Shown here: piece by piece, positions 1 through 6,766 of the stretch | Position numbering within the stretch: the stretch's first letter is position 1 | Layout of the letters: the number at the start of each line of letters is the position of its first letter | Assembly (NCBI GenBank): GCA_018384055.1 | Contig: JAHAZL010000039.1 | Coordinates: 1-20,603, forward strand | Direction of reading: 5' to 3' | DNA: 20,603 nucleotides | Origin: Treponema sp. | Lineage (GTDB): Bacteria > Spirochaetota > Spirochaetia > Treponematales > Treponemataceae | Translations under genes and position numbers: made by a program | Notes under the pieces: generated by a model | Told to the model about the DNA's origin: nothing | The model's database searches: none | What the model saw: only the letters and a program-made list of their open reading frames with translations

Positions 1-859
1 TTTCTTTATCTCCTGTTTTCTTTGTTCCAAGATGTTTTTCTTTCTGCCCGCTTGAATCTTCTCCACATGTTAATCCCAGATAATTTGAAAAATGATAGGC
101 TTTAGCAAACCTGTTGAAATCTCCAACTCTTGAAATTATTGTTACTGCACTTACTGTTTCTATTCCACAGAAACATACCAGTCTGTCTACTTTTTCTTTT
201 ACACATGAATCTTGTGATATTTCTTTTAAACGGTTTTCGATTGTTTTTATTCGTTGTTCAAGAGTATTCACTGATATCATATATTCGTTAAAGGCTTCAT
301 TCAGATATTCTTCTTCAAAATGAATATTCTTGAGCCATGCCCTGTGTTTCAATGTCCAGGTATCTCCTTCTGTATACTTCTTATCATGTCTGAGTAAAAA
401 TGACTGCAATACAAGTTTCGCTTTTGTCAGTTCCTTTTTTATGCTTAACCGCATTCTGCAGTATTCATTTATTGCTTCTTCATGTTCTGTTGTTACATGT
501 ACTGAACTGTAATCTTTTGTAAACAGAGTCTTTGCAAGAAATCTTGCATCCACTTTGTCATTCTTTACCTTATGGCTTACCGAATGCTTTAATGATGTTG
601 GTGCCATTACTACACATGAGTAACCAGCTTTCTGTAGATCCCGATAAAGCCCGAATCCAGTTGGTCCTGCCTCATATCCGCATAAAAATAGTGTTTCTTC
701 TCCAAGTTCTTTTTTAACGGATTCCAGATATTTGATTACACGCTTTGATTCTGCAAGAATTTTCTTTTCATAATAATATCTGTCTTCTTTTGACTTATAA
801 CAGCATACTGAGTAACTATCCTTGTGGACATCCATTCCTACATAAATTATACTTTCCAT
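1..859 (-). CDS. IS110-family transposase (DEDD), C-terminus cut by window edge
   Basis: The minus strand is open for 286 codons from ATG at 859 to the window edge, with an SD (AAAGGAG) about 8 nt upstream. The N-terminus carries the RuvC-like DEDD nuclease signature of the IS110/IS116/IS902 family: D10 (VGMDVHKD), E63 (CGYEAGPTG) and D101/D104 (NDKVDARF). A coiled middle region follows, and from about residue 225 the start of the C-terminal transposase domain (CFCGIETVSAVTIISRVGDF). Family members are about 400 aa, so roughly 100 residues, including the catalytic-serine region, lie outside the window. The visible part has no frameshift, so the gene may be active. It is divergent from cimA, only 149 bp away, so the element's end must lie in that gap. 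Family assignment is firm; activity is not known. Confidence 0.93.
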   Translation of the reverse strand, partial: MESIIYVGMDVHKDSYSVCCYKSKEDRYYYEKKILAESKRVIKYLESVKKELGEETLFLCGYEAGPTGFGLYRDLQKAGYSCVVMAPTSLKHSVSHKVKNDKVDARFLAKTLFTKDYSSVHVTTEHEEAINEYCRMRLSIKKELTKAKLVLQSFLLRHDKKYTEGDTWTLKHRAWLKNIHFEEEYLNEAFNEYMISVNTLEQRIKTIENRLKEISQDSCVKEKVDRLVCFCGIETVSAVTIISRVGDFNRFAKAYHFSNYLGLTCGEDSSGQKEKHLGTKKTGDKE

Positions 860-992
860 GTTGTGTCTCCTTTTGCATTTTGGTAATGCTACTTATTAGA
901 TTTGTCTTACTAATTTTGCAGCTAAATCCACGTTTCTGCAAATTGAAGACACAACATATTGTCTCTGTCGTATATACTCTAACCCTTTTTTT
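860..992 (-). other. IS110 upstream non-coding end; possible bridge-RNA region
   Basis: This is the gap between the transposase start and the cimA promoter. It contains a 10-bp perfect inverted repeat (TGTTGTGTCT at 859-868 with AGACACAACA at 947-956) and, inside it, a smaller one (TGCAG at 918-922 with CTGCA at 936-940). IS110 elements are known to encode a structured guide (bridge) RNA in a non-coding end, on the 5' side of the transposase in one subgroup. The nested repeats fit that, but the gap is short, no donor/target loop could be matched, and the element boundary is not visible. Confidence 0.3.
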
Positions 993-1001
993 TGCTAATA
1001 T
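993..1001 (+). promoter_or_regulatory. Extended -10 promoter of cimA
   Basis: TGC followed by TAATAT is an extended -10 element, ending 7 nt before the cimA ATG. No good -35 lies 16-18 nt upstream. Transcription would begin at or within a few bases of the start codon, which agrees with the absence of any Shine-Dalgarno sequence. Confidence 0.45.
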
Positions 1002-1008
1002 ATCGCCT

Positions 1009-2607
1009 ATGGTAAAGAAAATAGACATATTCGATTCAACACTTAGAGACGGTTCGCAGGGCGAAGGCATCAGCTTTTCAGTTCAGGATAAGATTCACAT
1101 AGTAGAAGCCCTTGATGAACTTGGTGTTAATTATATTGAAGCCGGTAATCCTGGTTCCAATCCAAAGGATATGGAATTTTTCCAGAAGGCTAAGGAACTC
1201 AAGTTAAAGACCGCTCGCCTTGTAGCTTTCGGTTCTACACGCAGGAAGGACATTGCCTGTTCTGAAGATGCAAACCTTACAAGCCTTCTTTCTGCAGAAA
1301 CTGAAGATGTCTGCATTTTCGGAAAAACCTGGGACTTTCAGGTAACGGACATTCTTCACGCAACCCTTGAAGAAAATCTTGAAATGATCCGCGATACCTG
1401 TGCTTACCTTAAAGGCAGGGGACGCAATGTTATTTTTGATGCAGAACACTTTTTTACAGGATATGCCGCAAACAAGGAATATGCCCTAGATTCCCTCAAT
1501 GCTGCCGTTGAAGGCGGTGCTTCGGTTCTCTGCCTTTGCGAAACAAAGGGTGGGGCAATGCTCGATGAATGTGCGTCAGCAGTAAAGGAAGCTTATGATA
1601 AGTTTGGAAGCAAGGTAAAGATTGGAATCCACACACACAATGACTCAGGTCTTGCAGTTGCCAATTCTCTTGTTGCTGTTCAGGCTGGTGCTACACATGT
1701 CCAGGGTGTTCTTCTTGGTTTTGGTGAAAGAACTGGAAACGCAAACCTTTCAACCATCATTGCAAACCTTCAGCTTAAGATGGGTTACGAATGTATTCCG
1801 TCTGACTGCATGGAAAAACTTACGCCAATCTGCCACCGCATTGCAGAGATTGCAAACATTCCTCTTGAAGCTGGAATGCCTTATGTTGGTCAGAATGCCT
1901 TTGCCCACAAAGCCGGAATGCACATCGATGCAGTTCTTAAGAATCCGTTTGCCTACGAACACATTACGCCGGAAACTGTCGGCAACGAACGCGTGTTCCT
2001 CATGAGCGAGGTTGCTGGCCGCAGCATGATCATCGAGAAAATCAAGAAGTTTGATTCTTCAATACAGAAGTCTGATCCTGTCGTTGCAGAAATCATCGCA
2101 AAGGTTAAGCAGCTAGAACATGAAGGCTATCAGTTTGAAGGTGCGGACGGCAGCTTTGAACTTCTTGTTCGTAAGCTCATCGGCAAGTACCAGCCGTTCT
2201 TCAATTTGCATTATTACAAAGTCAGCGGTGAAAAGCCTCTTGTTGAGGAGGGACTTTATTCATTTGCTCACCTTAAGGTTGATGTTGAAGGAAATACACG
2301 CGTTGCAGCAGGTGAAGGAAAGGGGCAGATCAATGCCCTTGACGTTGCCTTGCGTCAGGCTCTTGAACCATTCTATCCTGCAGTAAACAGCATTCATCTT
2401 ACTGACTACAAGGTTCGTGTTCTTGACGGAAAGAGTGCAACCGCCAGCCGTGTCCGCGTTTTGATTGAATCTACTGACGGAACAGACAGCTGGACTACAG
2501 TAGGGGTAAGCTGCGACCTTGTTGAAGCTTCATGGTTTGCCCTGGTTGATTCTTTTGAATACAAGCTTATCAAGGACCTTGAAAAAAGGTTCAATAAGTT
2601 GATGTAG
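1009..2607 (+). CDS. cimA: Citramalate synthase
   Basis: A 532-aa enzyme of the HMGL-like/isopropylmalate synthase superfamily, full length for the long CimA type. It condenses pyruvate with acetyl-CoA to (R)-citramalate, the first step of the threonine-independent route to 2-oxobutyrate and isoleucine. The N-terminal TIM barrel has the DSTLRDGSQGEG loop (R13, D14), the metal ligands H208 and H210 in GIHTHNDSG, and GFGERTGNANL; the AFAHKAGMHIDAV motif follows, and the C-terminal about 150 residues are the LeuA dimer/allosteric domain. The barrel motif starts at residue 5, so ATG 1009 is secure although it has no SD. Isopropylmalate synthase is the main alternative; length and the GQGEGISFS variant favour citramalate synthase. 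LeuB, encoded about 4 kb downstream, would act later in the same route. Confidence 0.88.
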   Translation: MVKKIDIFDSTLRDGSQGEGISFSVQDKIHIVEALDELGVNYIEAGNPGSNPKDMEFFQKAKELKLKTARLVAFGSTRRKDIACSEDANLTSLLSAETEDVCIFGKTWDFQVTDILHATLEENLEMIRDTCAYLKGRGRNVIFDAEHFFTGYAANKEYALDSLNAAVEGGASVLCLCETKGGAMLDECASAVKEAYDKFGSKVKIGIHTHNDSGLAVANSLVAVQAGATHVQGVLLGFGERTGNANLSTIIANLQLKMGYECIPSDCMEKLTPICHRIAEIANIPLEAGMPYVGQNAFAHKAGMHIDAVLKNPFAYEHITPETVGNERVFLMSEVAGRSMIIEKIKKFDSSIQKSDPVVAEIIAKVKQLEHEGYQFEGADGSFELLVRKLIGKYQPFFNLHYYKVSGEKPLVEEGLYSFAHLKVDVEGNTRVAAGEGKGQINALDVALRQALEPFYPAVNSIHLTDYKVRVLDGKSATASRVRVLIESTDGTDSWTTVGVSCDLVEASWFALVDSFEYKLIKDLEKRFNKLM

Positions 2608-2630
2608 ATTTTATCCTGCTGAACATACAG

Positions 2631-2661
2631 AAGCTGCATTGCTTGGGCGTGCAGCTTTTTT
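2631..2661 (+). terminator. Rho-independent terminator of cimA
   Basis: AAGCTGCA and TGCAGCTT form a perfect 8-bp stem around an 11-nt loop, followed by a run of six T. It lies 23 nt after the cimA stop. Confidence 0.85.
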
Positions 2662-2740
2662 ATTTTGAAATGCAAGCTTGTCATAATCGAAAGAAAAAAA
2701 ATAATTCCGCCATACATTTTGCTCTCATAAAAAACTAAAA

Positions 2741-2789
2741 TACCTCCATGCCTCGTAACTACCGGCGGGTACGAAATAATCTGGAGGTA
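2741..2789 (+). promoter_or_regulatory. SD-sequestering leader hairpin of the broken mgtA
   Basis: TACCTCCA (2741-2748) pairs perfectly with TGGAGGTA (2782-2789). The second arm contains the Shine-Dalgarno sequence of the ATG at 2794. Inside, TCGTA (2753-2757) can pair with TACGA (2770-2774), or alternatively TACC with GGTA, so two folds compete. A closed outer stem would hide the ribosome binding site. It matches no riboswitch class that I recognise, and is not the M-box. The gene it controls is now a pseudogene. Confidence 0.5.
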
Positions 2790-2793
2790 AAAG

Positions 2794-3513
2794 ATGAAAA
2801 AAATCTTTCAACAAAACTTCGTCTGACACAAAATGCAGTTTTGATGGACACTGTAAAAAGCCGACTTACAGATGCCGCAACTTCAACTGTACCAGAAATT
2901 CTTTTGCGGCTATATTGATAGCCCTTGCTTTTGTTTCAGCTGCAACCGACATGATTTTCCCGGCCCTGAGCATGCTTGGAAATACACCAGAAGATTTTGA
3001 TCTTCTCACAGTCATCATTATTCTGACAATGGTTCTGCTTTCCGGTACTTTGCGTTTTGTACAGGAATCCAGAAGCGGAAATGCAGCAGAAAAGCTTCTG
3101 GCAATGATTACTACGACCTGTAATGTAACCTGCCGCAACAGGTCAAAAATTGAACTGCCACTGGATGAAGTAGTGCCTGGGGATACTATACATTTAAGTT
3201 CAGGTGAAATGATTCCCTGTGATGTTTGTATTCTTGAAGCAAAGGATTTTTTTTGTAAGCGAATCAAGTCTTATCGGCGAAAGTGAAGGTGTTGAAAAAA
3301 ACTTCTGAAGAACCAGATGAAAAAGCTCAGCTTACAGATTACAAAAATCTTGCCTTTATGGGATCTTCCGTAATTTATGGTAGTGCAACGGCTGTAGCAG
3401 TTACAACCGGCGACAAAACACTTTTTAGAACAATGGCAAAAAAACATCAGCGAAGAAAGTGTGGAAACAAATTTTTCAAAAGGCGTGAATTCTGTCAGGT
3501 TGGAGTGATACAA
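2794..3513 (+). pseudogene. mgtA-type Mg2+ P-type ATPase, N-terminal remnant
   Basis: This is the N-terminal part of a type IIIB (MgtA/MgtB) magnesium-importing P-type ATPase, normally about 900 aa. Recognisable pieces are a first membrane pair (ALAFVSAATDMIFPALS), the actuator-domain lead-in (DEVVPGDTIHLSSGEMIPCD), the TGES-like loop as IGESEGVEK, and GDKTLFRTMAK followed by KGVNSV. The frame is broken repeatedly at homopolymers: the A run after ATG (one A short), the T run near 3247-3254, the A run near 3294-3300 and the A run near 3436. A deletion near 2885 removes part of the N-terminal region. Homology stops at about 3503, where an IS3-type element begins. The phosphorylation and ATP-binding domains are missing altogether. 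The far C-terminus survives at 5899-6090. Confidence 0.82.
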
Positions 3514-3558
3514 TAAAAGTGTAGTGCCTAAATTGCCGAAAAACTAAGGAGTATGGCA

Positions 3559-3828
3559 ATGAAAAGGTACGATCAAAATTTCAAGGACGAGGCATTAAAG
3601 CTCTCAGACGACATTGGAATCAAGAAGGCTTGCGAACAGCTTAACTTGAATTACGGAACGCTTGCAGGCTGGGGGAAACTGCGGGTTAAGAAAAGTAAAA
3701 CCGGAAAAACGGATGCGGATTTACAGAAAGAAAACGCAAGGCTCAAGAAGGAAAACGAAGGGCTGAAAAGCGCAGATGGAATTCTGAAGGATGCACTCGG
3801 TTTTTTCGCACTAGACCGGAAGAAGTAG
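3559..3828 (+). CDS. IS3-family transposase OrfA
   Basis: An 89-aa protein with an N-terminal helix-turn-helix of the HTH_Tnp_1 type (KRYDQNFKDEALKLSDDIGI, then ACEQLNLNYGTLAGW) and a charged leucine-zipper coiled coil (LQKENARLKKENEGLKSA). It ends in the usual ILKDALGFFA stretch, where orfB would normally be joined by a -1 frameshift. In the family OrfA binds the element's ends. ATG 3559 is preferred over ATG 3553 because the AAGGAG at 3546-3551 is 7 nt from the former and only 1 nt from the latter. It is intact but lacks a working partner. Confidence 0.85.
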   Translation: MKRYDQNFKDEALKLSDDIGIKKACEQLNLNYGTLAGWGKLRVKKSKTGKTDADLQKENARLKKENEGLKSADGILKDALGFFALDRKK

Positions 3829-3829
3829 A

Positions 3830-4175
3830 AAAAGATTCTATGTTCATATTCAACTGTAAAGCGTAATATGGCACGTGGAAATCTATTTCATGAATCAAAT
3901 AGAAGCCCTGATGACCTTACAAAAGCTGACAGAGACGCCATGAAGAACTGAAAACATAATCAAGCAGGATTTTACAGCGGAAGCTCCGCTCAGAAAACTG
4001 CATGCAGTTCGGGCATGAGCGGAGTCGGAAAATGCTGGGACAACTCCAGAATGGAAAGCTGGTTCGCCACTTTGAAAAAGTAAAAAATCTATCATATTGA
4101 TACAACAAAGCTGACTGTCGAGGAAGTCAAGGCTATTGCCTTAAGATACACATCAAATACTTCGTCCAAAGCAAT
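3830..4175 (+). pseudogene. IS3-family orfB (rve integrase) remnant, internally deleted
   Basis: Two ends of OrfB are readable across frames. The early part appears as ARGNLFHESNRSPDDLTKAD and then IKQDFTAEAPLRKLHA. The late part is MSGVGKCWDNSRMESWFATLKK, the region with the last catalytic glutamate of the DDE set (MES), then IDTTKLTVEEVKAIALRYTSN. The roughly 90-100 residues between them, holding the first two catalytic aspartates, are absent. A stop interrupts the late part after ATLKK. It cannot encode an active transposase. Confidence 0.72.
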
Positions 4176-4252
4176 CCAGCCTGATCGTCTATAGTATTCG
4201 CAATACTGCTCTGTGTCAGTGTCGATTAAAAATTTCTAAATTTGCCGGTTTA

Positions 4253-4278
4253 AACTATAGTGGTCTGTCCCCTCTGTT
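4253..4278 (+). repeat. Dispersed repeat, copy 1 (direct, left flank of islet)
   Basis: AACTATAG, one variable base, then GGTCTGTCCCCTCTGTT. It matches 5873-5898 in the same orientation with one mismatch (T at 4261, G at 5881), and its core matches the hairpin at the right edge of the window in inverted orientation. It lies between the IS3 remnant and the acyltransferase segment. Confidence 0.85.
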
Positions 4279-4279
4279 A

Positions 4280-4353
4280 TGTTATTGAAGGCGTAAAGAC
4301 ATTTACCGGGGAAGAAAATAAAATGTTTAATCTTGAATTTCCGGAATAACTTT
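4280..4353 (+). pseudogene. C-terminal tail of an unidentified gene
   Basis: Straight after the repeat there is a short open stretch reading VIEGVKTFTGEENKMFNLEF-PE and a stop that sits inside a terminator. It looks like the end of a coding sequence truncated by the repeat: the reading is protein-like and a terminator follows at once. I do not recognise the family, and at about 24 residues this could be chance. Confidence 0.25.
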
Positions 4354-4379
4354 TTTTTGAGAAAAAATTATTCCGTTAA
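4342..4379. terminator. Bidirectional terminator between the gene tail and the acyltransferase
   Basis: CGGAATAA (4342-4349) pairs with TTATTCCG (4368-4375). Inside, a T run pairs with an A run around GAG, giving an almost continuous stem with T runs on either strand. It can stop transcription from both sides; the acyltransferase gene ends 28 nt away on the minus strand. Confidence 0.7.
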
Positions 4380-4406
4380 ATTTTCCTAAACTATAAATTT
4401 TCAAAA

Positions 4407-4745
4407 TCATTCTGAATTATTTCGGGACTTTTTTTTTCCAATAACAAACGGAAAATACTTTTCAGAAATATAAGTTGGGATTACACAGAGAATAAGAATA
4501 ACCAAAGCGAATATAAAAGACGGAATATAATCCAAATATAACTCTTTTCCGATGAGTCCTTCGTACATGTGTTTTATATTGGATAAAAAAATCCAGTGAT
4601 AAGCTAAAATTGAAAGTGTATTTTTTGAAAGATATTCTGGCAGTTTTGAAAGGGAAATATACTTACAGATAAAAATAAGGAACCATGACCCCAGTAAGCC
4701 TCCTGTATAATAATGCAGTATAGAAAAAATACTTTGTCCAGGCAT
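4407..4745 (-). CDS. Acyltransferase family 3, C-terminal part (out of frame, downstream of the poly-G)
   Basis: 112 codons that continue the membrane protein encoded just upstream. It has about three hydrophobic helices (LLGSWFLIFICKYIS, ILAYHWIFLS, FALVILILCVIPTYI) and a basic tail (IGKKKSRNNSE). Its ATG overlaps the upstream stop as TAATG, so low-level translation by reinitiation is possible. With nine rather than eight G in the preceding tract, the two parts join in frame through GGV-MPGQ to give a protein of about 362 aa, the usual size of the family. I read it as the second half of one gene, not a separate gene. Confidence 0.72.
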   Translation of the reverse strand: MPGQSIFSILHYYTGGLLGSWFLIFICKYISLSKLPEYLSKNTLSILAYHWIFLSNIKHMYEGLIGKELYLDYIPSFIFALVILILCVIPTYISEKYFPFVIGKKKSRNNSE

Positions 4746-5494
4746 TACCCCCCCCTCAGATTTGGAAGTCCATAGGATTTTTTTATGGAAAAGAAAACAA
4801 ATAAGAAATATGCAAATAATAATACGGCTATAATCAAAAAATCATATTTGTTCTTTTTGTTGAATATTTCAGATAAAAAATTTTTCATTAAAAATCCAGT
4901 AACATAAAAAACAAATCCCATTAGGGTTTCATTTACAACAAAATAAATCTTTATTCCCTTTAAGCATAATAACCATGCAAGAAAAACCATTACAACAGAA
5001 AGCAATACAAGAATTGTTTTAAATCGTTTTTTTACAGTTGTAGATATAAAAGAAAAAAGCAATTTCATTTGAAAGAGACTAAACAAGAACCAGCATGGAC
5101 CGCAGGGGAAAAAAGAAAATTCTGTTGTATCAGCTATTATAATTCCAATAATATATTCCGCAATTTTTTTTGCTGCCTTATAAAGGTCTATAGTGCCTGA
5201 TTCCATTAAGTGAAATACTATAAAAGAAAGTAATCTAAAAATTGCAGCAATACTATTCAATGCAAAATAAGGAACCATTAGTTGAAAAAAAGAGTTTCTT
5301 AATGTTTCTGAGAAAGATCTCTTTTTTTCAACGTAACCTGAAAGCATAAAAAATAGCGGCATATAAAATGCTGCAAATAAATATATAGGAACTTTTCCTT
5401 CCATGTGGGCCCACACAACAAAAAAAATTCCAACTAATTTTGCAGTATCAATCCATTGAATTCTTGAATATGATGTTTCTGTTAACTCCTGCAC
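4745..5494 (-). CDS. Acyltransferase family 3 (OafA-like), N-terminal part, frame ends at poly-G
   Basis: 249 codons of an integral-membrane acyltransferase 3 protein (PF01757 type), a family that O-acetylates sugars of surface polysaccharides. The hallmark N-terminus is present: D16 in WIDTAKLVG, H30 in VVWAHMEG, then FYMPLFFMLSGYVEKK. About seven membrane helices follow. Start is GTG 5494 with GGAGG (5501-5505) 6 nt before it. The frame stops in a TAA directly after eight G, with the rest of the protein in the +1 frame. The gene is much more AT-rich than its neighbours, suggesting transfer. Flanks are a bidirectional terminator and a dead uvrA tail, inside a segment bounded by direct repeats. 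The substrate cannot be deduced. Confidence 0.82.
   Translation of the reverse strand: MQELTETSYSRIQWIDTAKLVGIFFVVWAHMEGKVPIYLFAAFYMPLFFMLSGYVEKKRSFSETLRNSFFQLMVPYFALNSIAAIFRLLSFIVFHLMESGTIDLYKAAKKIAEYIIGIIIADTTEFSFFPCGPCWFLFSLFQMKLLFSFISTTVKKRFKTILVLLSVVMVFLAWLLCLKGIKIYFVVNETLMGFVFYVTGFLMKNFLSEIFNKKNKYDFLIIAVLLFAYFLFVFFSIKKSYGLPNLRGG
4748..4755 (-). repeat. Poly-G tract (8), putative phase-variation switch
   Basis: Eight C on the plus strand are eight G on the coding strand, at the exact point where the acyltransferase frame breaks. Eight leaves the gene off (AGG GGG GGG TAA); nine would restore the complete protein. Slipped-strand change of G runs is a known switch in bacteria, including treponemes. 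One sequence cannot show variation in length. Confidence 0.65.
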
Positions 5495-5514
5495 CTAAAA
5501 CCTCCATAAAATTA

Positions 5515-5541
5515 ATTATAAAGATTTTACCACACATTATA
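5515..5541 (-). promoter_or_regulatory. Candidate -10 boxes of the acyltransferase gene
   Basis: Two perfect TATAAT hexamers lie on the minus strand, at 5536-5541 and 5515-5520. The first would give a leader of about 34 nt that includes the SD; the second would start just before the SD. Neither has a good -35. Confidence 0.35.
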
Positions 5542-5568
5542 TTAATAACATAGTCTTGTAAAAATGTA

Positions 5569-5872
5569 TTAGTGTTTCCTTAAATACCTTGCAGTAATTG
5601 TTTTCGCAAAATCAATCATTTCCCTTGGAATTCCAGAAAAAATAATTTGACCGCCTGAAGTTCCTCCGTCTGGTCCTACATCAATTATATAGTCTGCCAT
5701 TTTCATTACATCCGTATTGTGCTCAATTACAACTACTGTATTTTCCCGTTCAACAAAACATTCCAGAAGTTTCATTATGGATTCAATATCAGAAGAATGA
5801 AGTCCAGTTGTAGGTTCATCTAGAATGAATATGCTACCTTTTTGTTCAGATCCTTTGCAAGTTAAACACGCT
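5569..5872 (-). pseudogene. UvrA-like ABC ATPase, C-terminal remnant
   Basis: The last roughly 100 residues of a UvrA-family ATPase are readable: RV-stop-LAKDLNKK (end of the ABC signature), Walker B IFILDEPTTGLH, the H-loop VVVIEHNTDVMK, ADYIIDVGPDGGTSGGQI and a terminal ITARYLRKH. It is dead: lysine in RVKLA has become a TAA stop, and an A-run indel between NKK and GSIF shifts the frame. Homology ends at 5872, exactly where repeat copy 2 begins. The GTSGGQIIFSG tail resembles the UvrA-like resistance/repair paralogues rather than the main UvrA, but that is a weak impression. The remaining open stretch (5775-5569) is not a gene in itself. Confidence 0.8.
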
Positions 5873-5898
5873 AACTATAGGGGTCTGTCCCCTCTGTT
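5873..5898 (+). repeat. Dispersed repeat, copy 2 (direct, right flank of islet)
   Basis: Same orientation as 4253-4278 with one difference. It forms the exact junction between the UvrA-like remnant and the C-terminal mgtA remnant. Confidence 0.85.
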
Positions 5899-6090
5899 AC
5901 AAAATCAGTTTGCAAGCATTTTTCAGACAGGATGGTTTCGGAATCCTGATTTTTCTGTCTTGGTTTACACACCGCTAGTAAATTTTATGGGACTTTATTC
6001 ACTTCCAACGCAATATTATATTTTCCTTTTTGCAGTGGCGGCTTCATGCCTGGGGCTTATGACAGTTGCAAAAAAATCTACACAAAGAAA
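5899..6090 (+). pseudogene. mgtA-type ATPase, C-terminal remnant
   Basis: Reading QNQFASIFQTGWF, then LVYTPLVNFMGLYSLPTQ and LFAVAASCLGLMTVAKK, this matches the last membrane helices of MgtA/MgtB. About 40 residues that normally follow FQTGWF (the part with HMIRT and FIQSRAS) are missing. It is in the same orientation as the N-terminal piece at 2794-3513 and is probably the other end of the same gene; the whole catalytic centre between them was lost or displaced. Confidence 0.7.
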
Positions 6091-6339
6091 AACAAGACTT
6101 CGTATTAAAAAGGGGGAAAGCAACAGTTATGAAAAAAAAGTTGAATACACCACAATCTCAAGGGAACTTGCTGGCTTCCTTATAAAAAGTCTGAACTCGG
6201 ATGAGTTTAAATCCACCGGTCTTGAAAACGAAAAATCTGAATTGAAAACCTCACATACAGAGCTTATGACGGCCAGACAGATTCTCTTGTTCTGGATTGT
6301 GAAACGTCCGCGCCTTTTGTCTACGAGCATGTAATCCGT

Positions 6340-6623
6340 GCAGAAACCTTGAAATATACCGTAAGGAAAGAAAAGTTATAAAAAATGGGGCAGAAGTTCC
6401 GCTTACTCCAAAAGAGTTTGACATCCTTTTTCCTTGCTTCCAACTGCGGCGAAGTTTTACCAAAGAACAGATTTATTATGCAGTATGGAAGGAAGGTTAT
6501 TTTCTTGACTAAAGTAACATCATGGCATTCATAAGAAAGATTCGTAAAAAGATTGAAACAAATCCCGATGCAGCGGAATACATTCTGACCGTTTGGGGCA
6601 TTGGGTATAAGTTTGTGGAATAG
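6340..6623 (+). pseudogene. OmpR-type response regulator, winged-helix remnant
   Basis: The C-terminal DNA-binding domain of an OmpR/PhoB-type regulator is readable across frames: VPLTPKEFDIL, LASNCGEVFTKEQIYYAVWK, NIMAFIRKIRKKIETNPD, and the terminal AEYILTVWGIGYKFVE. A T-run gain and a T-run loss shift the frame around 6433-6462, and a stop interrupts GYFLD-stop-SNI. No receiver domain with its aspartate is found upstream; 6090-6340 has coding-like fragments that I cannot assign. It lies just downstream of the mgtA tail and has decayed in the same way. Confidence 0.72.
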
Positions 6624-6657
6624 CGTGATGTTCAGAATGTCAATGTTTTTTGCGCCC

Positions 6658-6686
6658 TTGCATAAATCTAAATGCTTTAGTATTAT
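6658..6686 (+). promoter_or_regulatory. Sigma70-type promoter of leuB
   Basis: TTGCAT (6658-6663), a 17-nt spacer, and TATTAT (6681-6686). Predicted start of transcription is near 6693, giving a leader of about 75 nt. Confidence 0.6.
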
Positions 6687-6711
6687 TTAAGAAACTTAAG
6701 TATATATAAAT

Positions 6712-6754
6712 CCCGGATGAATCGCATGTTCTGTGCAATCTGCGGGCGTTTTTT
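6712..6754 (+). promoter_or_regulatory. Terminator-like hairpin in the leuB leader
   Basis: An imperfect stem (CCCG-GAT...CGCA with TGTG...ATC...CGGG) is followed by CG and six T, and the leuB SD starts right after the T run. It could be an attenuator. No leucine-rich leader peptide and no T-box features are present. Confidence 0.3.
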
Positions 6755-6766
6755 AGGAGAAATACA

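Larger units (their letters stand above)
3506..4200 (+). mobile_element. Internally deleted IS3-family insertion sequence
   Basis: The element starts at about 3506 (TGATACAATAAAAG), right where MgtA homology ends. It holds an intact orfA and a shredded, internally deleted orfB. No inverted copy of the left end could be found on the right, so the right boundary is approximate and may be lost. Without orfB it cannot move by itself. Confidence 0.7.

Noticed and set aside
745..1008. An 88-codon in-frame extension upstream of cimA
   Set aside because: It overlaps the transposase on the other strand, is unlike any CimA N-terminus, and the barrel motif starts directly after ATG 1009.
2915..3286. 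The 123-codon open stretch as a small stand-alone membrane protein
   Set aside because: It is a piece of the MgtA ATPase whose homology continues in other frames on both sides.
4193..4207. AGTATT-CGC-AATACT hairpin after the IS3 remnant
   Set aside because: Short, without a T run and with no partner elsewhere; may be part of the element's end but cannot be supported.
5825..6334. A 169-codon open frame running through the repeat, the mgtA tail and beyond
   Set aside because: It joins unrelated pieces by chance: noncoding uvrA complement, the repeat, the mgtA C-terminus and an unassigned stretch. Only the mgtA part is meaningful.
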